Of a stretch of 10,274 nt of DNA, positions 1 to 5,772 are shown piece by piece; position 1 is the first letter of the stretch, and each line of letters begins with the position of its first letter. The notes beneath the pieces are model-generated. The model was not told where the DNA came from, ran no database searches, and saw only the letters and a program-made list of their open reading frames with translations. Source of the DNA: Anaerolineales bacterium UBA3071 (GTDB lineage: Bacteria > Chloroflexota > Anaerolineae > UBA3071). The translations under genes were made by a program, and so were the position numbers. The DNA lies in NCBI GenBank assembly GCA_002366755.1, contig DFBV01000173.1, positions 1 to 10,274 of the forward strand, in the 5' to 3' direction.

Positions 1-72
1 GCTGACGCAACACAGTTCGGCTTCAGCGTGCACATGATGGGCGGCATGATGGGCGGTGGTAAGCCCCAGTAG
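1..72 (+). CDS. C-terminal end of an unidentified protein with a Met/Gly-rich tail
   Basis: Frame 1 is open from the window edge to a TAG at 70-72. It gives 23 residues ending FSVHMMGGMMGGGKPQ. The 5' end is outside the window. A Met/Gly-rich flexible tail directly upstream of a MacB-type permease would fit the C-terminus of a membrane-fusion (HlyD/MacA-like) adaptor, because such adaptors are often encoded beside these permeases. That is inference from position only. The tail carries no domain and could belong to another protein. Confidence 0.55.
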   Translation, partial: ADATQFGFSVHMMGGMMGGGKPQ

Positions 73-116
73 CCGTCTAGCAACTGGATATGGAGAGTAT
101 TGGAAAATGCTCTAGC

Positions 117-155
117 GCCCGTCTCGGGCGCGTGTCTTGACGGCCCGAGACGGGC
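117..155. repeat. 13-bp perfect inverted repeat (hairpin) upstream of the permease
   Basis: GCCCGTCTCGGGC at 117-129 is repeated as its exact reverse complement GCCCGAGACGGGC at 143-155, with a 13-nt spacer. Each arm can also fold on itself (GCCCG-TCT-CGGGC). It lies between the stop of the upstream gene and the permease start. It could be an attenuator, an mRNA-stabilising hairpin or a dispersed repeat. No T-run follows, so a simple intrinsic terminator is not favoured. Confidence 0.75.
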
Positions 156-197
156 CTCTGAGCGAGTTTGGGAATTGGATAGAGAGGAGTAGACGCC

Positions 198-1430
198 ATG
201 CTGAAGCTGTTAATGGTGCTGCGTGTAGCCCTGAACGCGCTGACAGTGAACAAGATGCGTTCGTTCCTGACCATGTTGGGCATCGTCATCGGGGTGGCGG
301 CTGTCATCTCTCTGGTCGCCGTCGGAGCGGGAGCACAGGCCCTGATCGTCAGTAACCTGGAGGGCTTGGGCTCTAACCTGCTGACCGTGACCGCTGGAAC
401 CAGCTTTGGTTTTTCGGGACGAGGGCTGCAGCAGAATGTCCGTGCGCTGACCAACGCCGATGTTGAAGCTATCAGCGGCCTGGCTACCAGCATCAGCGCT
501 GTGGCTCCGGAGTATGGAGCGAACGTCACTGCGGTATATCAGGGCGAGACCACTTCGACCAGCGTGACCGGTGTGACGGCCGAATATGCGGAAGTACGCA
601 ACTGGGAAGTTGCCGGCGGCCGGTTCATCAGCCACGAGGACAACAGTAACCTGTCTATGGTGGTGGTCCTGGGCCAGACAGTCGTAGAGGATCTGTTTGG
701 CAGCGCCATGGCCAATCCTGTGGGCCAGACCGTGCGCATCAACCGCCAGAACTACAGGGTGGTTGGCGTCCTACAGACCAAGGGCCAGGGAGGCTTCATG
801 AGCCAGGACGATGTGATCTTCATGCCCTTGCGCACAGCTCAGTTGAAGCTTGGCGGCGCCGGCAATCAACAGGTGCGTTCCATAAACCTACAGGCCCGAT
901 CGGCCGAAGAGATGGATCTGGCCCAAGCCCAGGTGACGGCCATCCTGCGCACGCTACACGGTTTGCAGCTTGGTCAGGACGATGACTTCACGGTGCAGAA
1001 CCAGGCCGACATCGTGGGCGTAGTGGAAGAGACCACCGGCACGTTCACGGCGCTACTGGGAAGCATTGCCGCTATCTCGCTGCTGGTGGGTGGCATCGGC
1101 ATCATGAACATCATGTTGGTCAGTGTGACGGAACGCACCCGGGAGATAGGCCTGCGCAAGGCAGTGGGGGCCCATCGGGGCGATGTTTTGATCCAGTTCC
1201 TGGCTGAGGCGATCGTTCTGAGCATCGCGGGAGGGCTCATCGGTACTGCGTTGGGCGTGGGTGGGGCACAGGTTATCACCCCACTGCTGGGGGGCAACGA
1301 ACCGCTGGTCACGCTGGAGAGCGTCGTGCTGGCACTTGCCGTGTCGTTGGGTATCGGGGTTTTCTTCGGCCTCTATCCCGCCAACCGCGCGGCAGGGCTC
1401 AGCCCGATCGATGCCTTGCGGTACGAGTGA
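198..1430 (+). CDS. ABC transporter permease, MacB/FtsX family
   Basis: This is the membrane subunit of a MacB-type (type VII) ABC system, which typically couples cytoplasmic ATP hydrolysis to movement of peptides, lipoproteins or drugs outside the inner membrane. The 410 residues show the standard layout. A short N-terminal cytoplasmic stretch leads into TM1 at about 23-46, followed by a large extracytoplasmic MacB_PCD-like domain at about 50-280. An FtsX domain with three helices follows at about 284-310, 331-356 and 373-397. The segment VTERTREIGLRKAVGA (about 310-325) is the conserved coupling region of this family, and the ending PIDALRYE is also typical. The ATG at 198 has GAGGAG about 10 nt upstream. 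The ATPase is not encoded immediately downstream, so it probably lies upstream outside the window. Substrate is unknown. Confidence 0.93.
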   Translation: MLKLLMVLRVALNALTVNKMRSFLTMLGIVIGVAAVISLVAVGAGAQALIVSNLEGLGSNLLTVTAGTSFGFSGRGLQQNVRALTNADVEAISGLATSISAVAPEYGANVTAVYQGETTSTSVTGVTAEYAEVRNWEVAGGRFISHEDNSNLSMVVVLGQTVVEDLFGSAMANPVGQTVRINRQNYRVVGVLQTKGQGGFMSQDDVIFMPLRTAQLKLGGAGNQQVRSINLQARSAEEMDLAQAQVTAILRTLHGLQLGQDDDFTVQNQADIVGVVEETTGTFTALLGSIAAISLLVGGIGIMNIMLVSVTERTREIGLRKAVGAHRGDVLIQFLAEAIVLSIAGGLIGTALGVGGAQVITPLLGGNEPLVTLESVVLALAVSLGIGVFFGLYPANRAAGLSPIDALRYE

Positions 1431-1572
1431 ATCGCTCAGAAAGCGCCCGGGCAACCGCGGCATGTCTCTCGGCGGCCGCGTAGTCACCGCTGGTCTGGGG
1501 TGGCTTGAGCCTTGCTGGAGTTGGTGAGCGGACCGCTCATTCAGCCGGGGGCCGAGTGATGCGGGAATAGCG

Positions 1573-1603
1573 GGTGCAACGCACCTAGGATGTGCGCTGC
1601 ACC
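1573..1603. terminator. Strong hairpin, possible terminator of the ABC operon
   Basis: GGTGCAACGCAC (1573-1584) pairs with GTGCGCTGCACC (1592-1603) over 12 positions with one mismatch, closing a 7-nt loop. It lies about 140 bp after the permease stop and before the response regulator. No T-tract follows on the plus strand (TTGGAACCC), so the terminator role is tentative. A regulatory or repeat-derived hairpin is equally possible. Confidence 0.35.
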
Positions 1604-1707
1604 TTGGAACCCGTCCGAGAATCGAAGCGCCGCAGCTCTATCGGCGGCCTTTCGGTGATGCTCAGGACAGGAGCGGAGCCGCCTCTGTAGGGTCTTCCGA
1701 TAGCTAG

Positions 1708-1751
1708 CTGGTACGTACCAGATTCCCCGGCCCTGTTAGTTCATGGTACAA
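1708..1751 (+). promoter_or_regulatory. Candidate operator and -10 element of the two-component operon
   Basis: CTGGTACGTACCAG at 1708-1721 is a perfect 14-bp palindrome. Its half-site TGGTAC recurs at 1744-1749, where TGGTACAAT also supplies a -10-like TACAAT (1746-1751). No good -35 is seen 17 bp upstream (TTCCCC). This layout suggests a factor that binds the palindrome upstream of the promoter, perhaps the regulator itself. It is inferred from pattern and position only. Confidence 0.35.
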
Positions 1752-1781
1752 TGGACGAGGAGTGATCGCGGAGGCCATGTC

Positions 1782-2483
1782 GTGGCACAGCGCATCCTGG
1801 TGGTAGACGACGACAAAGAGATCGTGCGCTTAGTGCGCGCCTACCTGGAACAGGCGGGCTACCGGGTCTTCGTGGCCTATGACGGTGAGATGGCTCTGCA
1901 CACCATTCGCACCGAGCGGCCCGACCTGGTGGTGCTGGACTTGATGCTGCCCGGCCGCGATGGCTGGGACATCACCCGCATCGTGCGCGCCGATCCCACC
2001 CTGCCCGATATCCCCATCATCATGCTCACGGCGCGAGTCGAGGACACCGACCGCATCATCGGCCTGGAGTTGGGTGCTGACGACTACATCACCAAGCCCT
2101 TCAACCCCCGTGAGGTGGTGGCCCGTGCCCGGGCGGTGCTGCGCCGCACAGCGGGCGAGTTCGCCCCACCCCAGATTGTGCAGATCGGCAGGCTGCTTTT
2201 GGACCTGGACCGGCACGAAGTGCAGATGGATGGGCGGCCTGTGGAGCTCACGCCCACCGAGTTCGAGCTCCTGCGAGTGCTGATGCAAAACGCCGGCCAC
2301 GCTTTCACCCGCTCTGAACTCATCGAGAAGGGGTTGGGCTACACCTACGAGGGGTTGGAGCGCACGGTGGACAGCCACGTCAAGAACCTGCGCCGCAAGA
2401 TCGAGCCTGATCCGAAGAAGCCCTCCTATGTCCAGACCGTCTACGGCGTGGGCTACCGGCTGGTGGGGGAGGGAAAGGCATGA
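1782..2483 (+). CDS. Two-component response regulator, OmpR/PhoB family
   Basis: This is a DNA-binding response regulator of 233 residues, presumably phosphorylated by the kinase encoded next. The receiver domain (about 4-120) shows the acidic pair D10/D11, the phospho-acceptor D53 in LDLMLPGRDG, T83 in MLTAR and K105 in DDYITKPF. The C-terminal winged-helix domain (about 131-229) shows LTPTEFELLRVL, the recognition-helix region ERTVDSHVKNLRRKIE and the wing motif YVQTVYGVGYRL, all standard for OmpR/PhoB. I chose the GTG at 1782 because GGAGG sits 7 nt upstream at 1770-1774 and the receiver fold starts at once. An in-frame ATG at 1743 would overlap the putative -10 and has no ribosome site. 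The stop overlaps the kinase start by 4 bp, implying translational coupling. Confidence 0.95.
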   Translation: MAQRILVVDDDKEIVRLVRAYLEQAGYRVFVAYDGEMALHTIRTERPDLVVLDLMLPGRDGWDITRIVRADPTLPDIPIIMLTARVEDTDRIIGLELGADDYITKPFNPREVVARARAVLRRTAGEFAPPQIVQIGRLLLDLDRHEVQMDGRPVELTPTEFELLRVLMQNAGHAFTRSELIEKGLGYTYEGLERTVDSHVKNLRRKIEPDPKKPSYVQTVYGVGYRLVGEGKA

Positions 2484-3862
2484 ACCGCTTGTGGGTTCGG
2501 CTGACCCTGGCCTTCGCTCTGGTTGTCCTGGTGACGGTGGGGGTCGTTGCCTTGCTGACCAACTGGAGGGCCGACAGCCAATTCCGCCAGTATCTGACCC
2601 ACAGCAGGATCACGGCCCAGGGCGGCTTGGCCGAGGAGCTGGCGGCCTACCACCAGCGACATCACTCTTGGGATGGAGTGGATGCGCTGCTGGAGGGCGG
2701 GCTGTTGATGCCGGAGGTGCAGGGCAAGGGACGGGGGACGGGGCCGATGCGGGGTGGACCGCGCATGATGCTGGCCGACGCCGATGGGCAGGTGGTCCAC
2801 GGCGACGTGGGCGAGCGGCTGAGCGAGCGGGAGCGGGCCAGTGCCGTGCCCATCACGGCCGATGGGGTGGTCGTGGGCTACCTGCTGCTGCCCACGGCAC
2901 GCTCTGCGGTGATCGGCCCGCTGGAGCAGGACTTCCTGGGCCGCCTTCGCTACTTCCTGATCGTCGGTGCGGCGGTGGCTGGAGGGCTGGGATTGCTGTT
3001 GGGGCTGCTCTTCAGTCGCAGCCTGACCGCGCCGCTGCGCCGCCTGACCAAAGCAGCGCAATCCGTGGCTGCCGGTGACTTCAGCCAGAGGGTGGAGGAG
3101 GGGGGCAGCGCCGAAATCATCGAGGTGGCCAATGCCTTCAACGAGATGACTGCTGCGCTGAAAGAAGCGGAGACGCTGCGGCAGAATCTGATGGCCGACG
3201 TGGCCCACGAGCTGCGCACGCCTCTCACCGTGCTTCAGGGCAACCTGCAGGCGCTGCTGGACGACGTCTATCCGTTGGAAAAGGTCGAGGTAGCTCAACT
3301 GTACGACGAGACCCGATTGCTGAGCCGACTGGTGGAGGACCTGCGAGAATTGGCCCTGGCCGAGGCGGGGCAACTTCGGCTTAACCTGCAGCTCACTGAT
3401 GCCGCGCAGGTGGCACGGACGACCGCTGCCACCTTTGCCCTGGTCGCCGAGGACAAGGGGGTCAGCCTTGATGTGCAAATCGCTGACAGCTTGCCCTTGG
3501 TGCTGGCTGATCCTGACCGGCTGGCTCAAGTGCTGCGCAACCTGCTGGGCAACGCGCTCCGCTACACTCCGCCCGGCAGCTGGATCTCCATTTCAGCCGG
3601 GGCGACCGACACCATTGTGGAGATTGCCGTAGCCGACACCGGCGAGGGCATCCGGCCCGAGCACCTCCCGCATGTATTCGACCGCTTCTGGCGTGCCGAC
3701 CGCTCACGCGCTCGTGGGACAGGCGGCTCCGGTCTGGGGCTGACCATCGCCAAACAACTCGTGCAGTCCCAGGGCGGCGAAATCGGTGTGCAGAGCGAAC
3801 CGGGCCGCGGCAGCCGCTTCTGGTTCACGCTTCCCGCGGCTCCGAGTGAATTCGTGGCCTGA
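2480..3862 (+). CDS. Sensor histidine kinase (BaeS/PhoR-like, HAMP-containing)
   Basis: This membrane sensor kinase of 460 residues is the cognate partner of the preceding regulator. TM1 lies at about 7-27, an extracytoplasmic sensor region at about 28-157 with no domain I recognise, and TM2 at about 158-180. A HAMP linker follows at about 178-232. The dimerisation/phospho-acceptor domain has H243 in the H-box DVAHELRTPLT. The ATPase domain has the N-box RNLLGNALRYTP (N354/N358), the G1 box VADTGEGI (386-391), the F-box FDRFWRAD and the G2 box GTGGSGLGL (413-421), so it should be active. The sensor region contains a His-rich segment (YHQRHHSW, about 57-64) and a Met/Arg/Gly-rich stretch (about 82-98), which could suggest metal sensing, but this is weak. 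The final residues PSEFVA and the stop (3842-3862) lie within a repeat copy, so the original C-terminus may have been replaced. Confidence 0.95.
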   Translation: MNRLWVRLTLAFALVVLVTVGVVALLTNWRADSQFRQYLTHSRITAQGGLAEELAAYHQRHHSWDGVDALLEGGLLMPEVQGKGRGTGPMRGGPRMMLADADGQVVHGDVGERLSERERASAVPITADGVVVGYLLLPTARSAVIGPLEQDFLGRLRYFLIVGAAVAGGLGLLLGLLFSRSLTAPLRRLTKAAQSVAAGDFSQRVEEGGSAEIIEVANAFNEMTAALKEAETLRQNLMADVAHELRTPLTVLQGNLQALLDDVYPLEKVEVAQLYDETRLLSRLVEDLRELALAEAGQLRLNLQLTDAAQVARTTAATFALVAEDKGVSLDVQIADSLPLVLADPDRLAQVLRNLLGNALRYTPPGSWISISAGATDTIVEIAVADTGEGIRPEHLPHVFDRFWRADRSRARGTGGSGLGLTIAKQLVQSQGGEIGVQSEPGRGSRFWFTLPAAPSEFVA

Positions 3863-3888
3863 TACCGAAAACCCGTTGAAACGGGTTG
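3842..3888 (+). repeat. Repeat unit copy 1, overlapping the end of the kinase gene
   Basis: This copy matches the left part of the copy at 3899-3947 almost base for base, including the GTGAATTCGTGGCCTGATACC segment and the perfect hairpin AACCCGTT-GA-AACGGGTT at 3870-3887. Similarity stops after GGGTTGG, so it is a partial element without the inverted partner hairpin. Its first 21 bases encode the last six residues and stop codon of the histidine kinase. Confidence 0.85.
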
Positions 3889-3900
3889 GAGCAGCAGCCC

Positions 3901-4003
3901 CGAATGAATTCGAGGCCTGATACCGAAAACCCGTTGAAACGGGTTGGGTTATTGACATAACCTGTTTCAACAGGTTTCCCGTAGTTGCCGTCGAATTCAT
4001 TCG
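3901..4003. mobile_element. MITE/BIME-like element with 13-bp terminal inverted repeats
   Basis: CGAATGAATTCGA at 3901-3913 is the exact reverse complement of TCGAATTCATTCG at 3991-4003, bounding a 103-bp element. Inside are two hairpins in opposite orientation: AACCCGTTGAAACGGGTT (3928-3945) and AACCTGTTTCAACAGGTT (3959-3976). They are bridged by GGTTAT-TGAC-ATAACC (3947-3962), itself a small inverted repeat. The whole element is therefore an imperfect palindrome with no coding capacity. This is the form expected of a non-autonomous element mobilised in trans. No transposase and no clear target-site duplication are visible. A role in bidirectional transcription termination between the convergent genes is possible. 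Confidence 0.7.
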
Positions 4004-4082
4004 ATGGCTTCGATGGGCTTCGATGGCCATGGCCGATGGTGCAGCCCCGAATGAGCCCCGAATGAGAGAGAGCCCCGAATGA
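4000..4082. repeat. Degenerate short tandem repeats between element copies
   Basis: TTCGATGG occurs at 4000-4007, 4009-4016 and 4019-4026 with a related GCCGATGG at 4032-4039, giving a 9-10 bp period. AGCCCCGAATGA then occurs at 4043-4054, 4054-4065 and 4071-4082, and also at 3896-3907. These units are derived from the right and left ends of the neighbouring element, as if its termini had been repeatedly duplicated or truncated. Confidence 0.7.
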
Positions 4083-4165
4083 ATTCGAAGCCTGATACTG
4101 ATACCGAAAACCCGTTGAAACTGGTTAGGGTATTGACATAACCTGTTTCAACAGGTTTCCCGTAG
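4076..4165. mobile_element. Repeat element copy 3, right end degenerate
   Basis: It starts with the same CGAATGAATTCGA terminus as the 3901 copy. It carries AACCCGTTGAAACTGGTT (4109-4126; one base breaks the hairpin) and a tandem TGATAC duplication, then a 35-bp block (4131-4165) identical to 3950-3984 that includes AACCTGTTTCAACAGGTT at 4140-4157. After GTAG the similarity decays: GTTGGCGAAGAATGG looks like a shortened form of the right terminus. It is therefore an older or deleted copy of the same element. Confidence 0.7.
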
Positions 4166-4234
4166 TGTTGGCGAAGAATGGCCGTTGGGGAGTTATCCTC
4201 GCGTTGTGACGGTGCTCTGTGGTGTGGTCCGTCC

Positions 4235-4903
4235 CTAACGCTGCTGTGGTGCCGGAGCCAGCGCACCCAGGTTGGCCCATATCAGCAAGGCCAGTCCGCC
4301 CAGCGTCAAGATCGTTCCGCCAGCAATGAGGGGTGCCTGGAGCAAGCGGACCCAGTTGCTGCCCTGAAAGACGTGAGAAGCGCCAACCCATAATTCGGTG
4401 GTGATCACGACACTCCCGGCTACAATCGCAACCAGGCCGCCGGTCGTTCCCCGGTCGCTGCTGCTTGTGGGCTTGGAGAAGTCGACCCGATCGCGAAGTC
4501 CAGGCAGCCTGATCAGCAGGAAGAGAAGCAGGGTGATCGCGTTGGTGTAGAGTTTCACGTTGGCGGGCACTGCCTTGCCCCGCAGCGAAAGCGAAGCGTA
4601 CATGTGGATTCCGCCGACGATGGTGCCGATGACCAGAAGGATGAGGGCGTTTCTGTAGGCCCGCTTCCCCCCACGCGCCAGCGCGATGGTTGACCAAATG
4701 CACAGGATCCCGATCACGATAGTGACGATCATCAGTGTCTGATACAGCCATTGATAGTCCAGCAGTGGCCACATCGGGGGGTACTTCCTTGTCAGGAAGG
4801 CCGCGCACACGGTCCCAATACCGCCGAGGAGGTTCATTGCGGCAGTTAGGCCCATAGAGATGACGGCGATGATGCGTAGAGCCTTGCCTATTTTGCTGTT
4901 CAT
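4235..4903 (-). CDS. Hypothetical six-TM membrane protein
   Basis: This 222-residue hydrophobic protein belongs to no family I recognise. Predicted membrane segments lie at about 5-36, 46-75, 83-105, 116-133, 154-176 and 188-210, with a charged loop at about 133-153 (RLPGLRDRVDFSKPTSSSDRG) and a short polar tail ending APAPQQR. No metal-binding or catalytic motif stands out. It is not an obvious paralogue of the two other small membrane proteins in the window. The ATG at 4903 has only a weak ribosome site. The gene is separated from the upstream minus-strand cassette by a 240-bp spacer containing a BIME-like repeat, so it may be transcribed separately. It converges on the kinase gene. Confidence 0.75.
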   Translation of the reverse strand: MNSKIGKALRIIAVISMGLTAAMNLLGGIGTVCAAFLTRKYPPMWPLLDYQWLYQTLMIVTIVIGILCIWSTIALARGGKRAYRNALILLVIGTIVGGIHMYASLSLRGKAVPANVKLYTNAITLLLFLLIRLPGLRDRVDFSKPTSSSDRGTTGGLVAIVAGSVVITTELWVGASHVFQGSNWVRLLQAPLIAGGTILTLGGLALLIWANLGALAPAPQQR

Positions 4904-4949
4904 GGTAGTTCGTTCTGCTTATGTACTGTATGAAAGGCATCTAACGATC

Positions 4950-5097
4950 TTGGCTCAACGCGGATTCGTGGGGCAGAAGTTTGGCCTGTGTTGCCTTCTG
5001 GGTTCGTAGTGGCGACTTCAGTCGCTTATGCCATAGACAGAGCGACTGAAGTCGCTACTGCAAGCCCTCCGTGCCTGTGAAATCCGCGTAGAGCCAA
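4950..5097. repeat. BIME/MITE-like nested inverted repeat with GTAG-hairpins
   Basis: The outer arms TTGGCTCAACGCGGATT (4950-4966) and AATCCGCGTAGAGCCAA (5081-5097) are inverted repeats matching at 16 of 17 positions. The inner arms are also inverted repeats: GTAGTGGCGACTTCAGTCGCT (5006-5026) and AGCGACTGAAGTCGCTAC (5041-5058). Each inner arm is itself a hairpin (GCGACT-TC-AGTCGC) preceded by GTAG when read 5' to 3' on its own strand. A GTAG tetranucleotide at the foot of a hairpin, in head-to-head pairs, is the hallmark of REP/BIME elements moved by IS200-like TnpA_REP (RAYT) transposases. No such transposase is encoded here. The rest of the 241-bp gap between flanking genes shows no gene. 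Confidence 0.75.
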
Positions 5098-5127
5098 CCC
5101 TGCATGAACCTGGCATGAAATGACGCT

Positions 5128-5151
5128 GGCCGAGGATACGCTCCTCAGGCC
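5128..5151 (-). terminator. Hairpin at the end of the 5145-5762 gene, weak terminator candidate
   Basis: On the minus strand GGCCTGAGGA (5151-5142) can pair with TCCTCGGCC (5136-5128), with one bulge and a short loop. It spans the stop codon of the small membrane protein. The downstream stretch AGCGTCATTTC is only weakly T-rich. It could end the cassette transcript or protect its 3' end. Confidence 0.35.
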
Positions 5152-5762
5152 AGTGCAAACCCAGCTACAAACGCAGCGGTCATCAGTAGTAGCAGGCCCG
5201 GTAGGATGGTGTAGATCGTCTCTTTTGACAGCATGGGCTTGCCGGCTCGCAGGAAGGCAAGCAACAGGCCACCAAGACCGATCAGCGCTCCGCCGACACC
5301 CACCAAAGCGAAGCCGGCCGGAGCGCGGCCTTGCAGGCTGAGGAGGATCGGCAGGCCAACGATCAGCAGCCCGGCGATGCCGTGCACCACAGCCAGGACA
5401 ACGGTGGCGATTGTGCCGGGTGTGACGTATCGCGTGACCGCAATTACCAGCAGCCCAAGCGTGACGAAAACCTGGTACACCGTGCCAAGAGCGGGCAGAT
5501 ACTCCACCACCAGGCCCAGCGAGAGACTGAGCGGGATGATCGCCGCCACGACGACCACCAGCGGGTTGTCCAGTATCTCCAAGCTGAAGATGATCAACAA
5601 CAGGCCGGCGATCAGAAGCACGCCAAAGGCGATGGTGTAGCATAGGATGGCCAGCGTGCCGAGCCCCTCGATCCCCACGGCCACCTGGTACGCTGCCAGT
5701 ATGCCGGTGGCCAACAGCAGCAATCGGTCGAGGATGGACGTCTTTTTCATCATCATCATCAT
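5145..5762 (-). CDS. Multi-TM membrane protein of unknown function, paralogue of the protein at 9333-9956
   Basis: This 205-residue, very hydrophobic protein has about six to seven membrane helices and few polar loops. It aligns along nearly its whole length with the protein encoded at 9333-9956. Shared stretches include (I/L)LDRLLLLATG versus LFDRIILLATG, FGVLLxAGLLLI, SLGLVxE(Y/F), ITRF/VTRY, VHxxAGLLxxxLPIL, G(R/K)AP(A/G)GF, GGxLIGLGG and LAFL(R/K). I recognise no named family. It has no Cys/His cluster or catalytic motif. The start is a run of five ATG codons (5748-5762) with AGG six nt before the first, and only 10 nt separate it from the stop of the CtaB-like gene, so it is the last tightly linked gene of the cassette. 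A role in assembling or accommodating the neighbouring membrane enzyme is inference only. Confidence 0.85.
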   Translation of the reverse strand: MMMMMKKTSILDRLLLLATGILAAYQVAVGIEGLGTLAILCYTIAFGVLLIAGLLLIIFSLEILDNPLVVVVAAIIPLSLSLGLVVEYLPALGTVYQVFVTLGLLVIAVTRYVTPGTIATVVLAVVHGIAGLLIVGLPILLSLQGRAPAGFALVGVGGALIGLGGLLLAFLRAGKPMLSKETIYTILPGLLLLMTAAFVAGFALA

Positions 5763-5772
5763 CGTCGACCTG

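Larger units (their letters stand above)
1431..1781. other. Intergenic region with palindromes between ABC permease and two-component genes
   Basis: This 351-bp stretch holds no convincing gene. It contains a 15-bp odd-centred palindrome, TGAGCGG-A-CCGCTCA (1525-1539), then a long hairpin at 1573-1603, and near the right end a perfect 14-bp palindrome at 1708-1721. The last 80 bp probably carry the promoter of the two-component operon. The remainder shows nothing I can name. Confidence 0.6.

Noticed and set aside
2453..3529. 358-residue minus-strand reading frame opposite the histidine kinase
   Set aside because: The plus strand carries a complete kinase with all motifs. The antisense frame is His/Gln-rich and typical of GC-rich shadow frames.
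3950..3975. Promoter based on TTGACA at 3953-3958
   Set aside because: No -10 hexamer lies at the right distance, and the TTGACA is part of the repeat's central stem. It recurs unchanged in the other copy with no gene downstream in that direction.
3870..4157. CRISPR-like array, because GTTGAAAC/GTTTCAAC resembles common CRISPR repeat ends
   Set aside because: The units are only 18-bp hairpins in alternating orientation with irregular, non-unique and repeat-derived spacing, and no cas gene is present.
4125..4940. Overlapping 271-residue minus-strand reading frame
   Set aside because: It is an out-of-frame shadow of the 4235-4903 membrane protein, with a low-complexity, Arg/His-rich, non-membrane composition and part of its length in the repeat region.
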